A stretch of DNA of 40,989 nt from Desulfobacterales bacterium (GTDB taxonomy: Bacteria; Desulfobacterota; Desulfobacteria; Desulfobacterales; SpSt-501): contig JAUQXK010000137.1 in the NCBI GenBank assembly GCA_030834695.1, forward strand, positions 1 through 40,989, written 5' to 3'. How positions within the stretch are numbered: position 1 is the first letter of the stretch; each line of letters opens with the position of its first letter. Of this stretch, positions 17,724-25,705 are shown piece by piece. Both the position numbers and the translations under genes were made by a program. The notes beneath the pieces are model-generated. The model saw only the letters and a list, made by a program, of their open reading frames with translations. It did no database searches and was not told where the DNA came from.

Positions 17724-18407
17724 ATGGATATCGGCTCTCCGGAGTGGGAACATCTGCTCATCGACGGCGCCGTGGCCCTGGGGGTTGAACTGCGGCCGGA
17801 TCACACGCGCCTGTTCGCGCGTCATGCCACCGAACTTTTAAAGTGGAACGCGGTGACCAACCTCACCGCCATCATCCAACCCGAGAGCATCGCCCGCAAT
17901 CACTTTTTGGACGCGCTCGCGCCGGCGCCCTTTATCGCCCCGGGGTCCGACCTGCTGGACGTGGGTTCGGGAGGCGGATTCCCCGGATTGCCGCTGCACA
18001 TTGCCATCGAAGGGCTGCGAACGACCCTCATCGACGCCGTGCGGAAAAAAGTCAGCTTTCTGCGTTATCTCCTGCGGGAAATGGCGCTTTCGGGCATCGA
18101 GGCCAGGCATCTGCGGGTGGAGGAACTCGGCGAGGTTAGCGCGGGACGCGGCCGATCCTACGATGTCATCACCAGCCGGGCTTTTTCCGCGGTGGCGCCC
18201 TTTGTGCGAACGGTTTGGCCGCTGGTGCGTCCCGGAGGACGGGTGATTGCATTAAAGGGCCAAATCTGCGCGGCCGAGATGGATGCGCTGGAGGAGGTCT
18301 GCGCGAGCGGTGCACTCGGCGGCGGCATCACCCTGGAGCGAGTCGGCTACTCGATCCCGGGCCTGAAAAGTGAGCGTACGCTGGTGATTGTGAAGCGCGG
18401 AAGCTGA
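17724..18407 (+). CDS. rsmG: 16S rRNA (guanine527-N7)-methyltransferase RsmG
   Basis: The 227-residue Rossmann-fold SAM methyltransferase of the GidB/RsmG family carries the SAM-binding motif LLDVGSGGGFPGLPL near residue 72, the family signatures LLKWNAVTNLTAI and NHFLDAL upstream, and TSRAFSAVAPFV near 150. It methylates N7 of G527 in the 530 loop of 16S rRNA; loss gives low-level streptomycin resistance in several bacteria. It starts 22 bases after the PilB-like stop, so it may be read through from that transcript. It is not next to the usual gidA or parAB genes. Shine-Dalgarno support is weak, but the ATG fits the family N-terminus. Confidence 0.95.
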   Translation: MDIGSPEWEHLLIDGAVALGVELRPDHTRLFARHATELLKWNAVTNLTAIIQPESIARNHFLDALAPAPFIAPGSDLLDVGSGGGFPGLPLHIAIEGLRTTLIDAVRKKVSFLRYLLREMALSGIEARHLRVEELGEVSAGRGRSYDVITSRAFSAVAPFVRTVWPLVRPGGRVIALKGQICAAEMDALEEVCASGALGGGITLERVGYSIPGLKSERTLVIVKRGS

Positions 18408-18441
18408 ACCCGCCGGTTTCGGAAAGATGTCCGGCAGGGCG

Positions 18442-18936
18442 TCACCCCCGCAGGCGGACGAGATCGGCCGAGGCGTGAGTTTTCGACACCCGCAGCAACG
18501 CCACGCTGGCCGGTTCGCCGTTACGGGGTGCTCCGGCACTGCCGGGGTTGACGAAAAGGATGCCTTGTTTGGTTTCCACTCTCGGACGGTGCGTGTGGCC
18601 GTTGATGACCGCCAGACAGGCGCCCTGAAGCGTGCCCATGTGCAGACGCCCCACATCGTGAATCAGGTGAATCCGTCGGTCGCCGGCCTGGATGGATGCT
18701 TGTTCCGCGAACCGTTCGACCCACGAACCAGTATCCATATTGCCCCGCACCGCCACCACCGGGGCGACGGTCTCAAGGGTGATCAATATCGTTGCCGAGC
18801 CGATGTCTCCGGCATGCAGGATCATGTCGACGTGGCGGAAAACCGTCAACGCGTCTTCCGGCAGATAACCGTGAGTGTCGGAAATAATTCCGAACTGATA
18901 GCTGTGCTTGTTGGGCAGCATCATCGCTACAACCAT
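18442..18936 (-). CDS. YfcE/MJ0936-type metallophosphoesterase
   Basis: The 164-residue calcineurin-like phosphoesterase has the metal-binding motifs in order: ISDTHG (D and H), HAGDIG (D), VRGNMD (N), LIHDVG (H) and NGHTHRP (the terminal GHTH pair). The closing VNPGSAGAPRN is typical of the small YfcE/MJ0936 family. These enzymes hydrolyse phosphodiester model substrates with Mn2+; physiological substrates are mostly unknown. The ATG at 18936 lacks a clear ribosome-binding site, and ATG codons at 18924 or 18921 are equally possible. It is convergent with rsmG, whose stop is 34 bases away. No partner gene on its strand is close. Confidence 0.9.
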   Translation of the reverse strand: MVVAMMLPNKHSYQFGIISDTHGYLPEDALTVFRHVDMILHAGDIGSATILITLETVAPVVAVRGNMDTGSWVERFAEQASIQAGDRRIHLIHDVGRLHMGTLQGACLAVINGHTHRPRVETKQGILFVNPGSAGAPRNGEPASVALLRVSKTHASADLVRLRG

Positions 18937-19282
18937 CCGCTGGTTGGGGGCTGGACTTCTTTCATCGAGCCTGCCTGGGCATTGTCGGGTGGTAAGATGG
19001 AGGCCAAGATTAATCGACCTCCACCGCGTGTGTCAAGGGAGTTGGGCTGCCGGCGGTTGCCCTGCGCGCAACCGCCGACCGCACCGTGGCGGCCATTGCC
19101 GTGCGCCGCCGCGTTCGTTCCACGTGGAAACACATCTAATTGAGATTTAACCTCAAACGAGCCGCTACGGGTAGGTTGGCGGCGCCGGGCGGCATAGGCC
19201 TGGCGACCAGTCCAATTTGACAGGGCACCGGTTTTTAGTTAAAAAAATGGAACACCACTCATGAGGGGAGAATAAAGACGCG
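18937..19282. other. Non-coding interval between phosphoesterase and UspA genes
   Basis: This is a divergent interval of about 350 bases. Apart from the promoter reported at 19217-19245, no RNA gene, repeat or open frame with protein-like composition was seen. Confidence 0.5.
19217..19245 (+). promoter_or_regulatory. Sigma70-like promoter for the UspA-family gene
   Basis: A perfect TTGACA (19217-19222) is followed by a 17-base spacer and TAAAAA (19240-19245, four of six -10 positions). It lies about 40 bases before the start at 19283, a suitable distance for a short leader containing GAGGGGAG. Confidence 0.6.
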
Positions 19283-19675
19283 ATGAAAATTTTGGTTGGC
19301 TACGACGGAAGCACATCGGCAAAGGAAGCCCTCAAGCTGGCCCGCAAACACGCGCGGGCATTTAGTGCCTCGGTGGATATCGTGACCTCGATGGAAAAGG
19401 GCACCGAACAGCAGCAACCGGCCATCGAGGAAGCCGAACGTGGACTGGAATGGGCCAAGACCATGTTCGCCGACAAAGGGCTGGACTGCCGGACCCATCT
19501 CCTGATCCGCGGACTGGCTCCGGGTGAGGATCTCCTTGAGTTCGCCAAGGAGAACAGCGTGGACGAAATCATCGTCGGCGTCAAGCGCCGCTCCAAGGTC
19601 GGCAAGCTCCTGATGGGATCAACGGCTCAGTATATCATCCTGCAGGCGCCGTGTCCCGTGGTGACGGTGAAGTAG
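19283..19675 (+). CDS. Universal stress protein, UspA family
   Basis: This 130-residue single-domain Usp starts with MKILVGYDGS, includes ALKLARKHA and ends PCPVVTVK, all standard. The nucleotide-loop region reads GVKRRSKVGKLLMGST. Compared with the ATP-binding consensus (G, two residues, G, nine residues, G, S/T), the second Gly is replaced by Arg, so ATP binding is plausible but not certain. Usp proteins accumulate under starvation, respiratory or envelope stress. Its own promoter is at 19217-19245. It is convergent with the downstream permease gene, 43 bases away. A second, more distant Usp is at 31978-32433. Confidence 0.93.
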   Translation: MKILVGYDGSTSAKEALKLARKHARAFSASVDIVTSMEKGTEQQQPAIEEAERGLEWAKTMFADKGLDCRTHLLIRGLAPGEDLLEFAKENSVDEIIVGVKRRSKVGKLLMGSTAQYIILQAPCPVVTVK

Positions 19676-19718
19676 CCCGTCCGGCTGAAAAGAAGGGCGC
19701 GGGGCTGCCGGACACGTG

Positions 19719-20603
19719 TCAGGCTCTGCCGCGGCGCCAGGCGTTTTCCAGCCGTCCGAAAGCCAGTGAGCAGCCGAACGTCAGGGTAAAGTACAGCCCG
19801 GTGATGGTGATCCAGGTTTCGAAGGTCAAGTAGGTGGCCGACATCAATTCCATGCCGCGGAAGGTCAGTTCTTGAATTGAGATCACCGAGACGATGGCCG
19901 AGTCTTTGATGGTGGAAATGAACTGACCGCCCAGCGGCGGCAGAATCCGCTGGATGGCTTGCGGCAAAATGATGTAACGCATGCATTGCCAGCGCGTCAA
20001 ACCCAGAGCCGCCGCCGCTTCGCGTTGCCCCTTCTCGATGGACTGGACGCCCGCCCGCACGATTTCGGTGATGTAAGCCCCTTCGAAAATAGACACGGTG
20101 ACCACCGCGGAGACAAAAGCGGTGAGTCTGCCCGGGGGGGCCAGCAGGGCGCTGAGCAGTGCCTGCGTTTCCGAAGACTGCCGCCGAATCAACGCTTCCA
20201 GCCCGACGGTCGGCATGAGCTGCTCACCGATGAAGAAGTAAAACAGAAATACGAGCACCAGGGGAGGGGTGTTGCGGGTCAGCTCGACATAAGCGGAGCC
20301 CACCCACCGCCGGAAGCGACTGGTGCTCATCCGCAGAAGACCCATCGCGGTTCCGATCAGGCTGGCGAACAGGGTCGCCCAGATGCTCAAGCGGATGGTG
20401 GTGAAAAACCCCTGCAGCAAGACGTTGGGCATCCATGTTCCGTTTGCCGGGTCGCGGCGGAGGAGGTACTGCGGGATGGCCTCCCACTCCCAACGGTAGT
20501 GCAGGCCGTCCCGGATGCGGTGGAAAATAAAAATCGCGCCGGCTGCCAATATCAACAGGATCAAAACATCCAGAATCGTAAATCTGGGTCGGCGATGCGT
20601 CAC
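19719..20603 (-). CDS. Polar amino-acid ABC transporter permease (second subunit)
   Basis: This HisM/GlnP-type permease of about 294 residues has an early membrane segment (TILDVLILLILAAGAIFIF), a periplasmic stretch and a core of about five more segments. The amino-acid permease EAA loop reads EAAAALGLTRWQCMRYIILP, and ELTRNTPPLVLVFLFYFF is the usual family signature. A GTG at 20603 overlaps the stop of the binding-protein gene (GTGA), indicating coupling; a GTG at 20621 is the alternative. It pairs with the permease at 21488-22291 to form a heteromeric channel. It is the last gene of the run, and no ABC ATPase follows. Confidence 0.9.
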   Translation of the reverse strand: MTHRRPRFTILDVLILLILAAGAIFIFHRIRDGLHYRWEWEAIPQYLLRRDPANGTWMPNVLLQGFFTTIRLSIWATLFASLIGTAMGLLRMSTSRFRRWVGSAYVELTRNTPPLVLVFLFYFFIGEQLMPTVGLEALIRRQSSETQALLSALLAPPGRLTAFVSAVVTVSIFEGAYITEIVRAGVQSIEKGQREAAAALGLTRWQCMRYIILPQAIQRILPPLGGQFISTIKDSAIVSVISIQELTFRGMELMSATYLTFETWITITGLYFTLTFGCSLAFGRLENAWRRGRA

Positions 20604-21430
20604 TTCAGCAGGCTTTCCCACTCCTGAGTCTCAAACCAGTAGGCCTTGCGTTCGGCCAGCCAACCTTCCGCCTCAACGACGCGGATCCAGTTGTCGAAAA
20701 AATTCAACGTATCGAAATCGCCCTTGCGCACGGCAAACCCGATGGGCTCCTTGGTGACCGTACCCTTTAACGGCTGAAAGAGCTTGTCCGGGTACTTCAG
20801 TGCCTGGTAAGCCGGAAGCGGGGTGCCTGCCAGAAGGGCGTGGACCTTGCCGTTCACCAGTTCCTGAATCACCTGGGACTCGTCGTCGAAGAAACGTTTC
20901 TGAGCCTTGGGCAGAAGTTTGTTGGCCGCCGCTGCCGATGTGGAGCCCAGCCGGGCGGTCACGATGACGTCCGGTCGATTGAAATCGTCCAGGCGACTGA
21001 AGCCCGCCGCCAGCTGCTTGTGAGCGACGATCGCCACGCCGGAGTGGTCATAGGGAATGCTGAAGTTGACTTTGAGGTTGCGCTGGGCGGTAATGCCCAT
21101 GCCGCCGATAATGACATCGAACTTGCCGGTGAGCAGGGCCGGAATGATTCCGGCCCACTTGGTCTCTGCGAATTCCACTTTCACGCCCATGTCCTGGGCC
21201 AGCCGCGTGGCGACATCGATTTCAAACCCGATTAGTTTGCCGGCCTTGTCGGTCATGGCCCAAGGGACAAAGGTCGACATGCCGACCCGCAGCACCCCGC
21301 GTTTGATGGCCTGCTCGACCGTGCTCTCCTCGATCAATTTCTTGTGCAACTCCCCGCCGACGGCGGGTTGCGCCGAAACCATGATCCATGCGGCGATGCA
21401 AAGCACGGTGCTCCAGAATCCTCCGATCAT
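20600..21430 (-). CDS. Amino-acid ABC transporter periplasmic binding protein (SBP family 3)
   Basis: The 276-residue protein has a Sec signal peptide (about residues 1-25, WSTVLCIAAWIMVSAQPAVG), then the family-3 solute-binding fold: RGVLRVGMSTFVPWAMTD, GFEIDVATRLAQDMGVKVEF, WAGIIPALLTGKFDVIIGGM and a second lobe ending in the VRKGDFDTLNFFDNWI region. AAGGAGG before the ATG at 21430 fixes the start. Family-3 proteins bind polar amino acids or opines; the exact ligand cannot be read. It lies between two permease genes on the same strand, overlapping the downstream one by four bases, so the three form a single importer. Confidence 0.93.
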   Translation of the reverse strand: MIGGFWSTVLCIAAWIMVSAQPAVGGELHKKLIEESTVEQAIKRGVLRVGMSTFVPWAMTDKAGKLIGFEIDVATRLAQDMGVKVEFAETKWAGIIPALLTGKFDVIIGGMGITAQRNLKVNFSIPYDHSGVAIVAHKQLAAGFSRLDDFNRPDVIVTARLGSTSAAAANKLLPKAQKRFFDDESQVIQELVNGKVHALLAGTPLPAYQALKYPDKLFQPLKGTVTKEPIGFAVRKGDFDTLNFFDNWIRVVEAEGWLAERKAYWFETQEWESLLK

Positions 21431-21487
21431 AGTGCCTCCTTTCTGTCGGTCGGCCTGGTGATGGTACACAAAGCCGGCCAGCGGCCA

Positions 21488-22291
21488 TCAGGGGTAGACC
21501 CTGAGCCTTTTTTCCATGCAAGCCACCGCAACTGAAAGCAACAGGTTGATCACGAGGTAAACGGCAGCGACGGTGAACCAGATTTCAAAAACGAGATACG
21601 TTTCCGAGATGATGGCCTGGGCCTGCATGGTCAAGTCGTAAATCGCAATGGTGCTCACCAGGGCCGAGTCCTTGACCAGGGAGATCGCTTGGCCGGTGAG
21701 CGGCGGCAAGATATGGCGGATGGCTTGCGGGAGGATGACGAGTCGATAGGTCCGCCAGGTTCCGAGTCCGAGGCTGAACGCAGCCTCCCATTGATTGCGA
21801 TGAATAGACAGAATCCCGGCCCGGAAGATTTCAGAGGTATAGGCGCCTTCGAAGAGGCTCAGCGCTAAAACGGCCGAGACGAAGGCGCTGATTTCAAAAA
21901 CGGGGGAGAGCACAAAGTAGATGAAAAATATCTGCACGAGCAGCGGCGTGTTGCGGATGAGTTCGATATACGCCCGTGCGGCCCAACGCGCACCGAGCGA
22001 ACTCGACAGCCGCATGAGCGCGCTGATCAGCCCGAAGGCCGGCGCCAAAACCAGGCTGACGGCTGCTATTTGAAACGTGACGGCCAAGCCCTGGAGTAAC
22101 GGTCCCGGCAATATCCCGCCTTCCGAAATCGAGAAGAAATAGCGTGGAATCCGGTACCACTGCCAGTGGTAGCCGAGCCCTTCGGCCGAGCGGATGGTCA
22201 AACCGATGAGCACGGCCAGAAGAAGCCCGAACTTCAAGCCGTCCGCCATCAGGCGCCGCCGTGAAGGGGTTGATGGAAGGCCAGGGGGCAT
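21488..22291 (-). CDS. Polar amino-acid ABC transporter permease (first subunit)
   Basis: The permease has about 267 residues. It opens with a membrane segment (LKFGLLLAVLIGLTIRSAEG), then YHWQWYRIPRYF, matching the N-terminal layout of its partner. The signature ELIRNTPLLVQIFFIYFVL is present, and the EAA-type loop is WEAAFSLGLGTWRTYRLVIL. The ATG at 22291 is preferred; in-frame GTG codons lie at 22300 and 22297. It begins 13 bases after the PFL-family gene and so is probably co-transcribed with it. It forms the heterodimeric channel with the product of 19719-20603. The partner ATPase is not encoded in the window. Confidence 0.9.
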   Translation of the reverse strand: MPPGLPSTPSRRRLMADGLKFGLLLAVLIGLTIRSAEGLGYHWQWYRIPRYFFSISEGGILPGPLLQGLAVTFQIAAVSLVLAPAFGLISALMRLSSSLGARWAARAYIELIRNTPLLVQIFFIYFVLSPVFEISAFVSAVLALSLFEGAYTSEIFRAGILSIHRNQWEAAFSLGLGTWRTYRLVILPQAIRHILPPLTGQAISLVKDSALVSTIAIYDLTMQAQAIISETYLVFEIWFTVAAVYLVINLLLSVAVACMEKRLRVYP

Positions 22292-22304
22292 GCTCACCAC
22301 GCAA

Positions 22305-23678
22305 TCAATTTTTAAGGCTGTGAATGGGGGCCGGAATCAGCCCGCCGCGGCGGATGAAGCGGTTGTCTCCGCAGGCGTTGTTGACGGGCATAATGACGGA
22401 TTCGCCCATCAGTCCGCCGAAAACCGCATGGTCCCCGGGCTTTTTGCCGGGAACCGGGATCAGCCGTGCGGCCGTTGTCTTGCTGTTGATGACGCCGATC
22501 GCCATTTCGTCGGCGATGACGGCGGAGATCGTGTCGGCCGATGTGTCCCCGGGGATGGCCACCATGTCCAGGCCCACGGAGCAGACGCTGGTGATCGCCT
22601 CCAGTTTCTCGATGCAGAGATGGCCTTGGCGAGCCGCTTCGGAGATGTTGAGGTCTTCGCTGACCGGGATGAAGGCGCCGCTCAAGCCCCCGACCCGTGA
22701 GCTGGCAAAAGCGCCGCCCTTCTTGACGGCGTCGTTCAGCAGGGCCAGGGCGGCGGTGGTGCCCGGAACCCCGATGGCCAACAGTCCCAGGCTCTGGAAA
22801 ATTTCGCCGACGCTGTCGCCGACATGCGGGGTGGGCGCCAGCGAGAGGTCCACGACGCCGAAGGGGATGCCGAGATGTTCGGCGACCTCGCGGCCGATCA
22901 GCTCGCCGATGCGGGTGACCCGGTAGGCCGTTTTTTTGATCAGCTCCGACAGACCGCCCAGGTCGAGGCCGGGCTGGGAGGCGAGTGCTCGGTCGATGGC
23001 TTTCTTCACCACCCCCGGTCCGCTCACGCCCACATTGATGACGGCGTCCGCTTCGCCGATGCCCAGGTAGGCGCCGGCCATGAACGGAATGTCCTCCGGG
23101 ATGTTTGCGAAGACGCACAGTTTGGTGCAGGCCGCGCCGTCGCGGTCGGCGGACAGCTCAGCCGCCCGCTTGATGGTCGTGCCCATCATGAGAACCGCAT
23201 CCATGTTGATGCCGGCGCGCGTGGAAGCGACGTTGACCGATGCGCAGACCCGTTCCGTGGCTGCCAGCGCCTCGGGGATGGCCGCGATCAGGGCGCGGTC
23301 GCCGCGGGCCATGCCCTTCTCCACCAAAGCCGAAAACCCGCCGATGAAGTCCACATTGACCTCACGGGCCGCCGCATCCAGCGTGCGGGCCAGTTCCACC
23401 AGTTCGGGCGGCGCCAGCGCCGCGCCGACCGCGGCAATGGGGCTCACGGCGATGCGCTTGTTGACGACCGGGATGCCGTACTTCTGACCGACGCGGTCGC
23501 ACACCGGGACCAGTTGGCCGGCCAGCCGCATCAGGCGCTCGGCCACCCGGCGCCGGACCTGGCCGAGCTCCGACCCGGCGCAGTCCAGCAGATTGATCCC
23601 CAGGGTCACCGTGCGCACGTCCAGATTTTCGTTTCGGAGCATCTCCAGCGTGGAGATGATTTCGCGTTGCGTCAGCAT
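22305..23678 (-). CDS. PFL/UPF0210 (DUF711) family protein
   Basis: The 457-residue protein is the usual size for UPF0210. It shows LDVRTVTLGINLLDC at the start, KRIAVSPIAAVGA near residue 95, FIGGFSALVEKGMARGD near 150, ASTRAGINMDAVLMMG near 200 and a Gly-rich C-terminal half (VGGLSGAFIPVSEDLNI). The family is structurally related to pyruvate formate-lyase-like proteins, but no glycyl-radical site is evident and the reaction is not established. In many bacteria it is encoded next to a small ACT-domain protein, exactly as here (14 bases after it), suggesting amino-acid-responsive regulation. The downstream amino-acid importer supports a link to amino-acid metabolism. Confidence 0.92.
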   Translation of the reverse strand: MLTQREIISTLEMLRNENLDVRTVTLGINLLDCAGSELGQVRRRVAERLMRLAGQLVPVCDRVGQKYGIPVVNKRIAVSPIAAVGAALAPPELVELARTLDAAAREVNVDFIGGFSALVEKGMARGDRALIAAIPEALAATERVCASVNVASTRAGINMDAVLMMGTTIKRAAELSADRDGAACTKLCVFANIPEDIPFMAGAYLGIGEADAVINVGVSGPGVVKKAIDRALASQPGLDLGGLSELIKKTAYRVTRIGELIGREVAEHLGIPFGVVDLSLAPTPHVGDSVGEIFQSLGLLAIGVPGTTAALALLNDAVKKGGAFASSRVGGLSGAFIPVSEDLNISEAARQGHLCIEKLEAITSVCSVGLDMVAIPGDTSADTISAVIADEMAIGVINSKTTAARLIPVPGKKPGDHAVFGGLMGESVIMPVNNACGDNRFIRRGGLIPAPIHSLKN

Positions 23679-23692
23679 GAAGGTCTCTTTCG

Positions 23693-24247
23693 TTAAATTC
23701 GGTGAAGCACCTCGAAGATTTGGCGATGCTGGATGCTGATGTCCAGCTGAAGGTCGGTGGCTTTGTCGCGCAGGTCTTGAGCCAGCGTCTGCAGATCAAC
23801 GGCCTGGGGAACATCCACTTCGTAGATCATGATGTTGTCGCCGGGATCATCGCCGCCTTTGAACATCGCCTGCAGGTTGGTGATGTTGACGCCGTGGCGG
23901 GCAATGACGCCGGAAATGTGGGCGACCAGACCCTTGCGGTCGGGCCCGCGGGTGGTAATGACGAAGGGCTCGCAGGTCGCCGCCGCGCAGGCATCCACGC
24001 CGTGATCGCAGGGCTTGGTGAGCACCGTGAGGCCGATCGGCGAAAGGCGTGCGTGCAATTCCCGGTGCAGGTCTTCCGAAGCCATGCCGTTCGGAAGGGA
24101 GACGATGAAGATCCCGGCGAACTCGGTCTGCAGCATGGTCTGGCTGACATTTTCGACGTTGCAGTTTTGATCGAAAAGCACCCGGGATACGGCGGCGACG
24201 ATGCCCGGCCGGTCGCGCCCCAGAATGGACAAAATGGCTTTATTCAT
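23693..24247 (-). CDS. Double ACT-domain regulatory protein (GcvR-like)
   Basis: The 184-residue protein is made of two ACT domains. The first (about residues 1-80) shows ILGRDRPGIVAAVSRVLFD and NVENVSQTMLQTEFAGIFIV. The second (about 95-175) shows GPDRKGLVAHISGVIARHGV and NITNLQAMFKG. ACT domains bind amino acids or other small ligands at domain interfaces; this layout resembles GcvR and the ACT partner of UPF0210. GGAGG upstream of the ATG at 24247 sets the start; the frame runs open further upstream without family similarity. It heads the minus-strand run ACT, PFL, permease, binding protein, permease, and is divergent from the DHH-CBS gene. Confidence 0.9.
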   Translation of the reverse strand: MNKAILSILGRDRPGIVAAVSRVLFDQNCNVENVSQTMLQTEFAGIFIVSLPNGMASEDLHRELHARLSPIGLTVLTKPCDHGVDACAAATCEPFVITTRGPDRKGLVAHISGVIARHGVNITNLQAMFKGGDDPGDNIMIYEVDVPQAVDLQTLAQDLRDKATDLQLDISIQHRQIFEVLHRI

Positions 24248-24406
24248 TTCGAAAGCCTCCAACATCGCGATAGATGCCAGTATGATCAAACCTCGGAATT
24301 CTGTCAACCGTCGGTTGGGTTTCTTTCGGCTGGGTTTTTATTAACCGTTGCCGCCGGGTCTCATGGCGCTTGTGCGGGCCGCCGCGGATGTGTTAATCTA
24401 TTTCGA

Positions 24407-25705
24407 ATGCAACTCGTTACCACGCATAAGAATACGGATTTTGACGGGTTCGCCTCCGTCGTTGCCGCCAACCTGCTTTTCCCGGAAGCGCATGCCGTCC
24501 TTCCCAAAACGTTGAACCCCAACGTCAAGGCCTTCCTTTCCATTCACAAGGATTTATTTGAAACGCACGCGTGCGGCGAGATCGATCTTAAACGCGTCCA
24601 GCGGTTGATCGTGGTCGATACCAGCAGTTGGAATCGGCTCGACCGCCTGGATGGGCTTAAGGGCCGGAAGGATCTGGACATCCGGGTTTGGGATCATCAC
24701 ATCGAAAAGGGAACTATCCGTGCCGGTCAATGCTGCATTGAACCGGTCGGCGCCACCACGACGCTCCTGGTGCGGGAGTTGAAGCAGCAGCACAAGATTC
24801 TCACGCCCATGCAGGCCACGCTCCTGCTGGCCGGCATATACGAGGACACCGGCAACCTCACCTTTCCCTCGGCGACCGCTGAAGACGCCTATGCCGCCGG
24901 CTGGCTGTTGGAGCGCAAAGCGGACCTGAACATCCTGAACACTTTCCTGAGACCGGCCTACAGCGAAACGCACAAAGCCATTCTTTTTAAAATGCTGCAG
25001 CATGCCAAGCGTACGAAAATCAAGGGCCACCGCATCAGCATCAACCAGGTGACGATCGATGGCCACGTCGACAGCCTGGCCGTGGTCGTGCGCATGTACC
25101 TGGAGATTTTGAACGTCGATGCCGCCTTCGGCGTCTTCGTCGAAAGTCAGAAAAACCGGTGCATGGTGATCGGCCGCAGCCAGATCGAGAGCATCAACGT
25201 CGGCTCGATCATGCGCAGCATGGGAGGCGGGGGGCACCCGCGCGCCGGATCGGCCCAGATCAAAGGGGCCAGTCCGGAGGCAGCCGAGCAGTGGATCCTG
25301 GAATTGATCCGGGGCAACCAGCAGGCCTCGGTCCAGATCAGCGATCTGATGTCGTTTCCCGTGCATACGGTGACGGCCGAGACCAGCATGGAAGAAGTCG
25401 CCCTGATCCTGCGCACCCGGGGGGTCACCGGCATTCCGGTGGTGGATGGGGAGCGCGTCGTAGGCATGATCTCGCGCCGGGATTTCCGGAAGATGCGCAA
25501 GGAATCTCAAATCCGATCGCCCGTCCGGGCCTTCATGACGGCCGATGTGTTGACCATCGAACCGGGCAAGAGCCCGACTCAGGCGGCCCAACTGATGGTC
25601 AAGCATGACATCGGCCGGCTGCCGGTGGTAAAAAACGACCAGGTCATCGGCATCATCACGCGCTCGGACGTCATGCGCTACTTCTACGACCTGCTACCGG
25701 ATTGA
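24407..25705 (+). CDS. DHH-DHHA1 phosphoesterase with two CBS domains
   Basis: The 432-residue protein begins with a DHH domain (NTDFDGFASVVAA with the metal-binding DxD, VVDTSSW, then VWDHH, and IYEDTGNLTF). A DHHA1 domain follows, with GGGGHPRAGSAQI near residue 275. Two CBS repeats occupy about 310-430 (VTGIPVVDGERVVGMISRRD and IGRLPVVKNDQVIGIITRSD). In many deltaproteobacteria and related groups the same architecture continues into a tRNA nucleotidyltransferase/poly(A) polymerase domain. Here translation stops straight after the second CBS repeat and nothing similar follows. It may act on short RNA or cyclic dinucleotide products under adenine-nucleotide control, which is inference. There is no strong Shine-Dalgarno. 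Confidence 0.88.
   Translation: MQLVTTHKNTDFDGFASVVAANLLFPEAHAVLPKTLNPNVKAFLSIHKDLFETHACGEIDLKRVQRLIVVDTSSWNRLDRLDGLKGRKDLDIRVWDHHIEKGTIRAGQCCIEPVGATTTLLVRELKQQHKILTPMQATLLLAGIYEDTGNLTFPSATAEDAYAAGWLLERKADLNILNTFLRPAYSETHKAILFKMLQHAKRTKIKGHRISINQVTIDGHVDSLAVVVRMYLEILNVDAAFGVFVESQKNRCMVIGRSQIESINVGSIMRSMGGGGHPRAGSAQIKGASPEAAEQWILELIRGNQQASVQISDLMSFPVHTVTAETSMEEVALILRTRGVTGIPVVDGERVVGMISRRDFRKMRKESQIRSPVRAFMTADVLTIEPGKSPTQAAQLMVKHDIGRLPVVKNDQVIGIITRSDVMRYFYDLLPD

Noticed and set aside
16046-17761. 571-codon minus-strand open frame
   Set aside because: Antisense to the PilB-like catalytic core; no recognisable domain.
19679-19713. GTCCGGC/GCCGGAC inverted repeat between the convergent Usp and permease genes
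   Set aside because: Seven-base arms with a 21-base loop and no T tract; position suits a bidirectional terminator but the structure is weak.
23702-24406. Upstream extension of the DHH-CBS frame on the plus strand
   Set aside because: It is antisense to the ACT-ACT gene and lacks family similarity; the DHH domain begins at the ATG at 24407.
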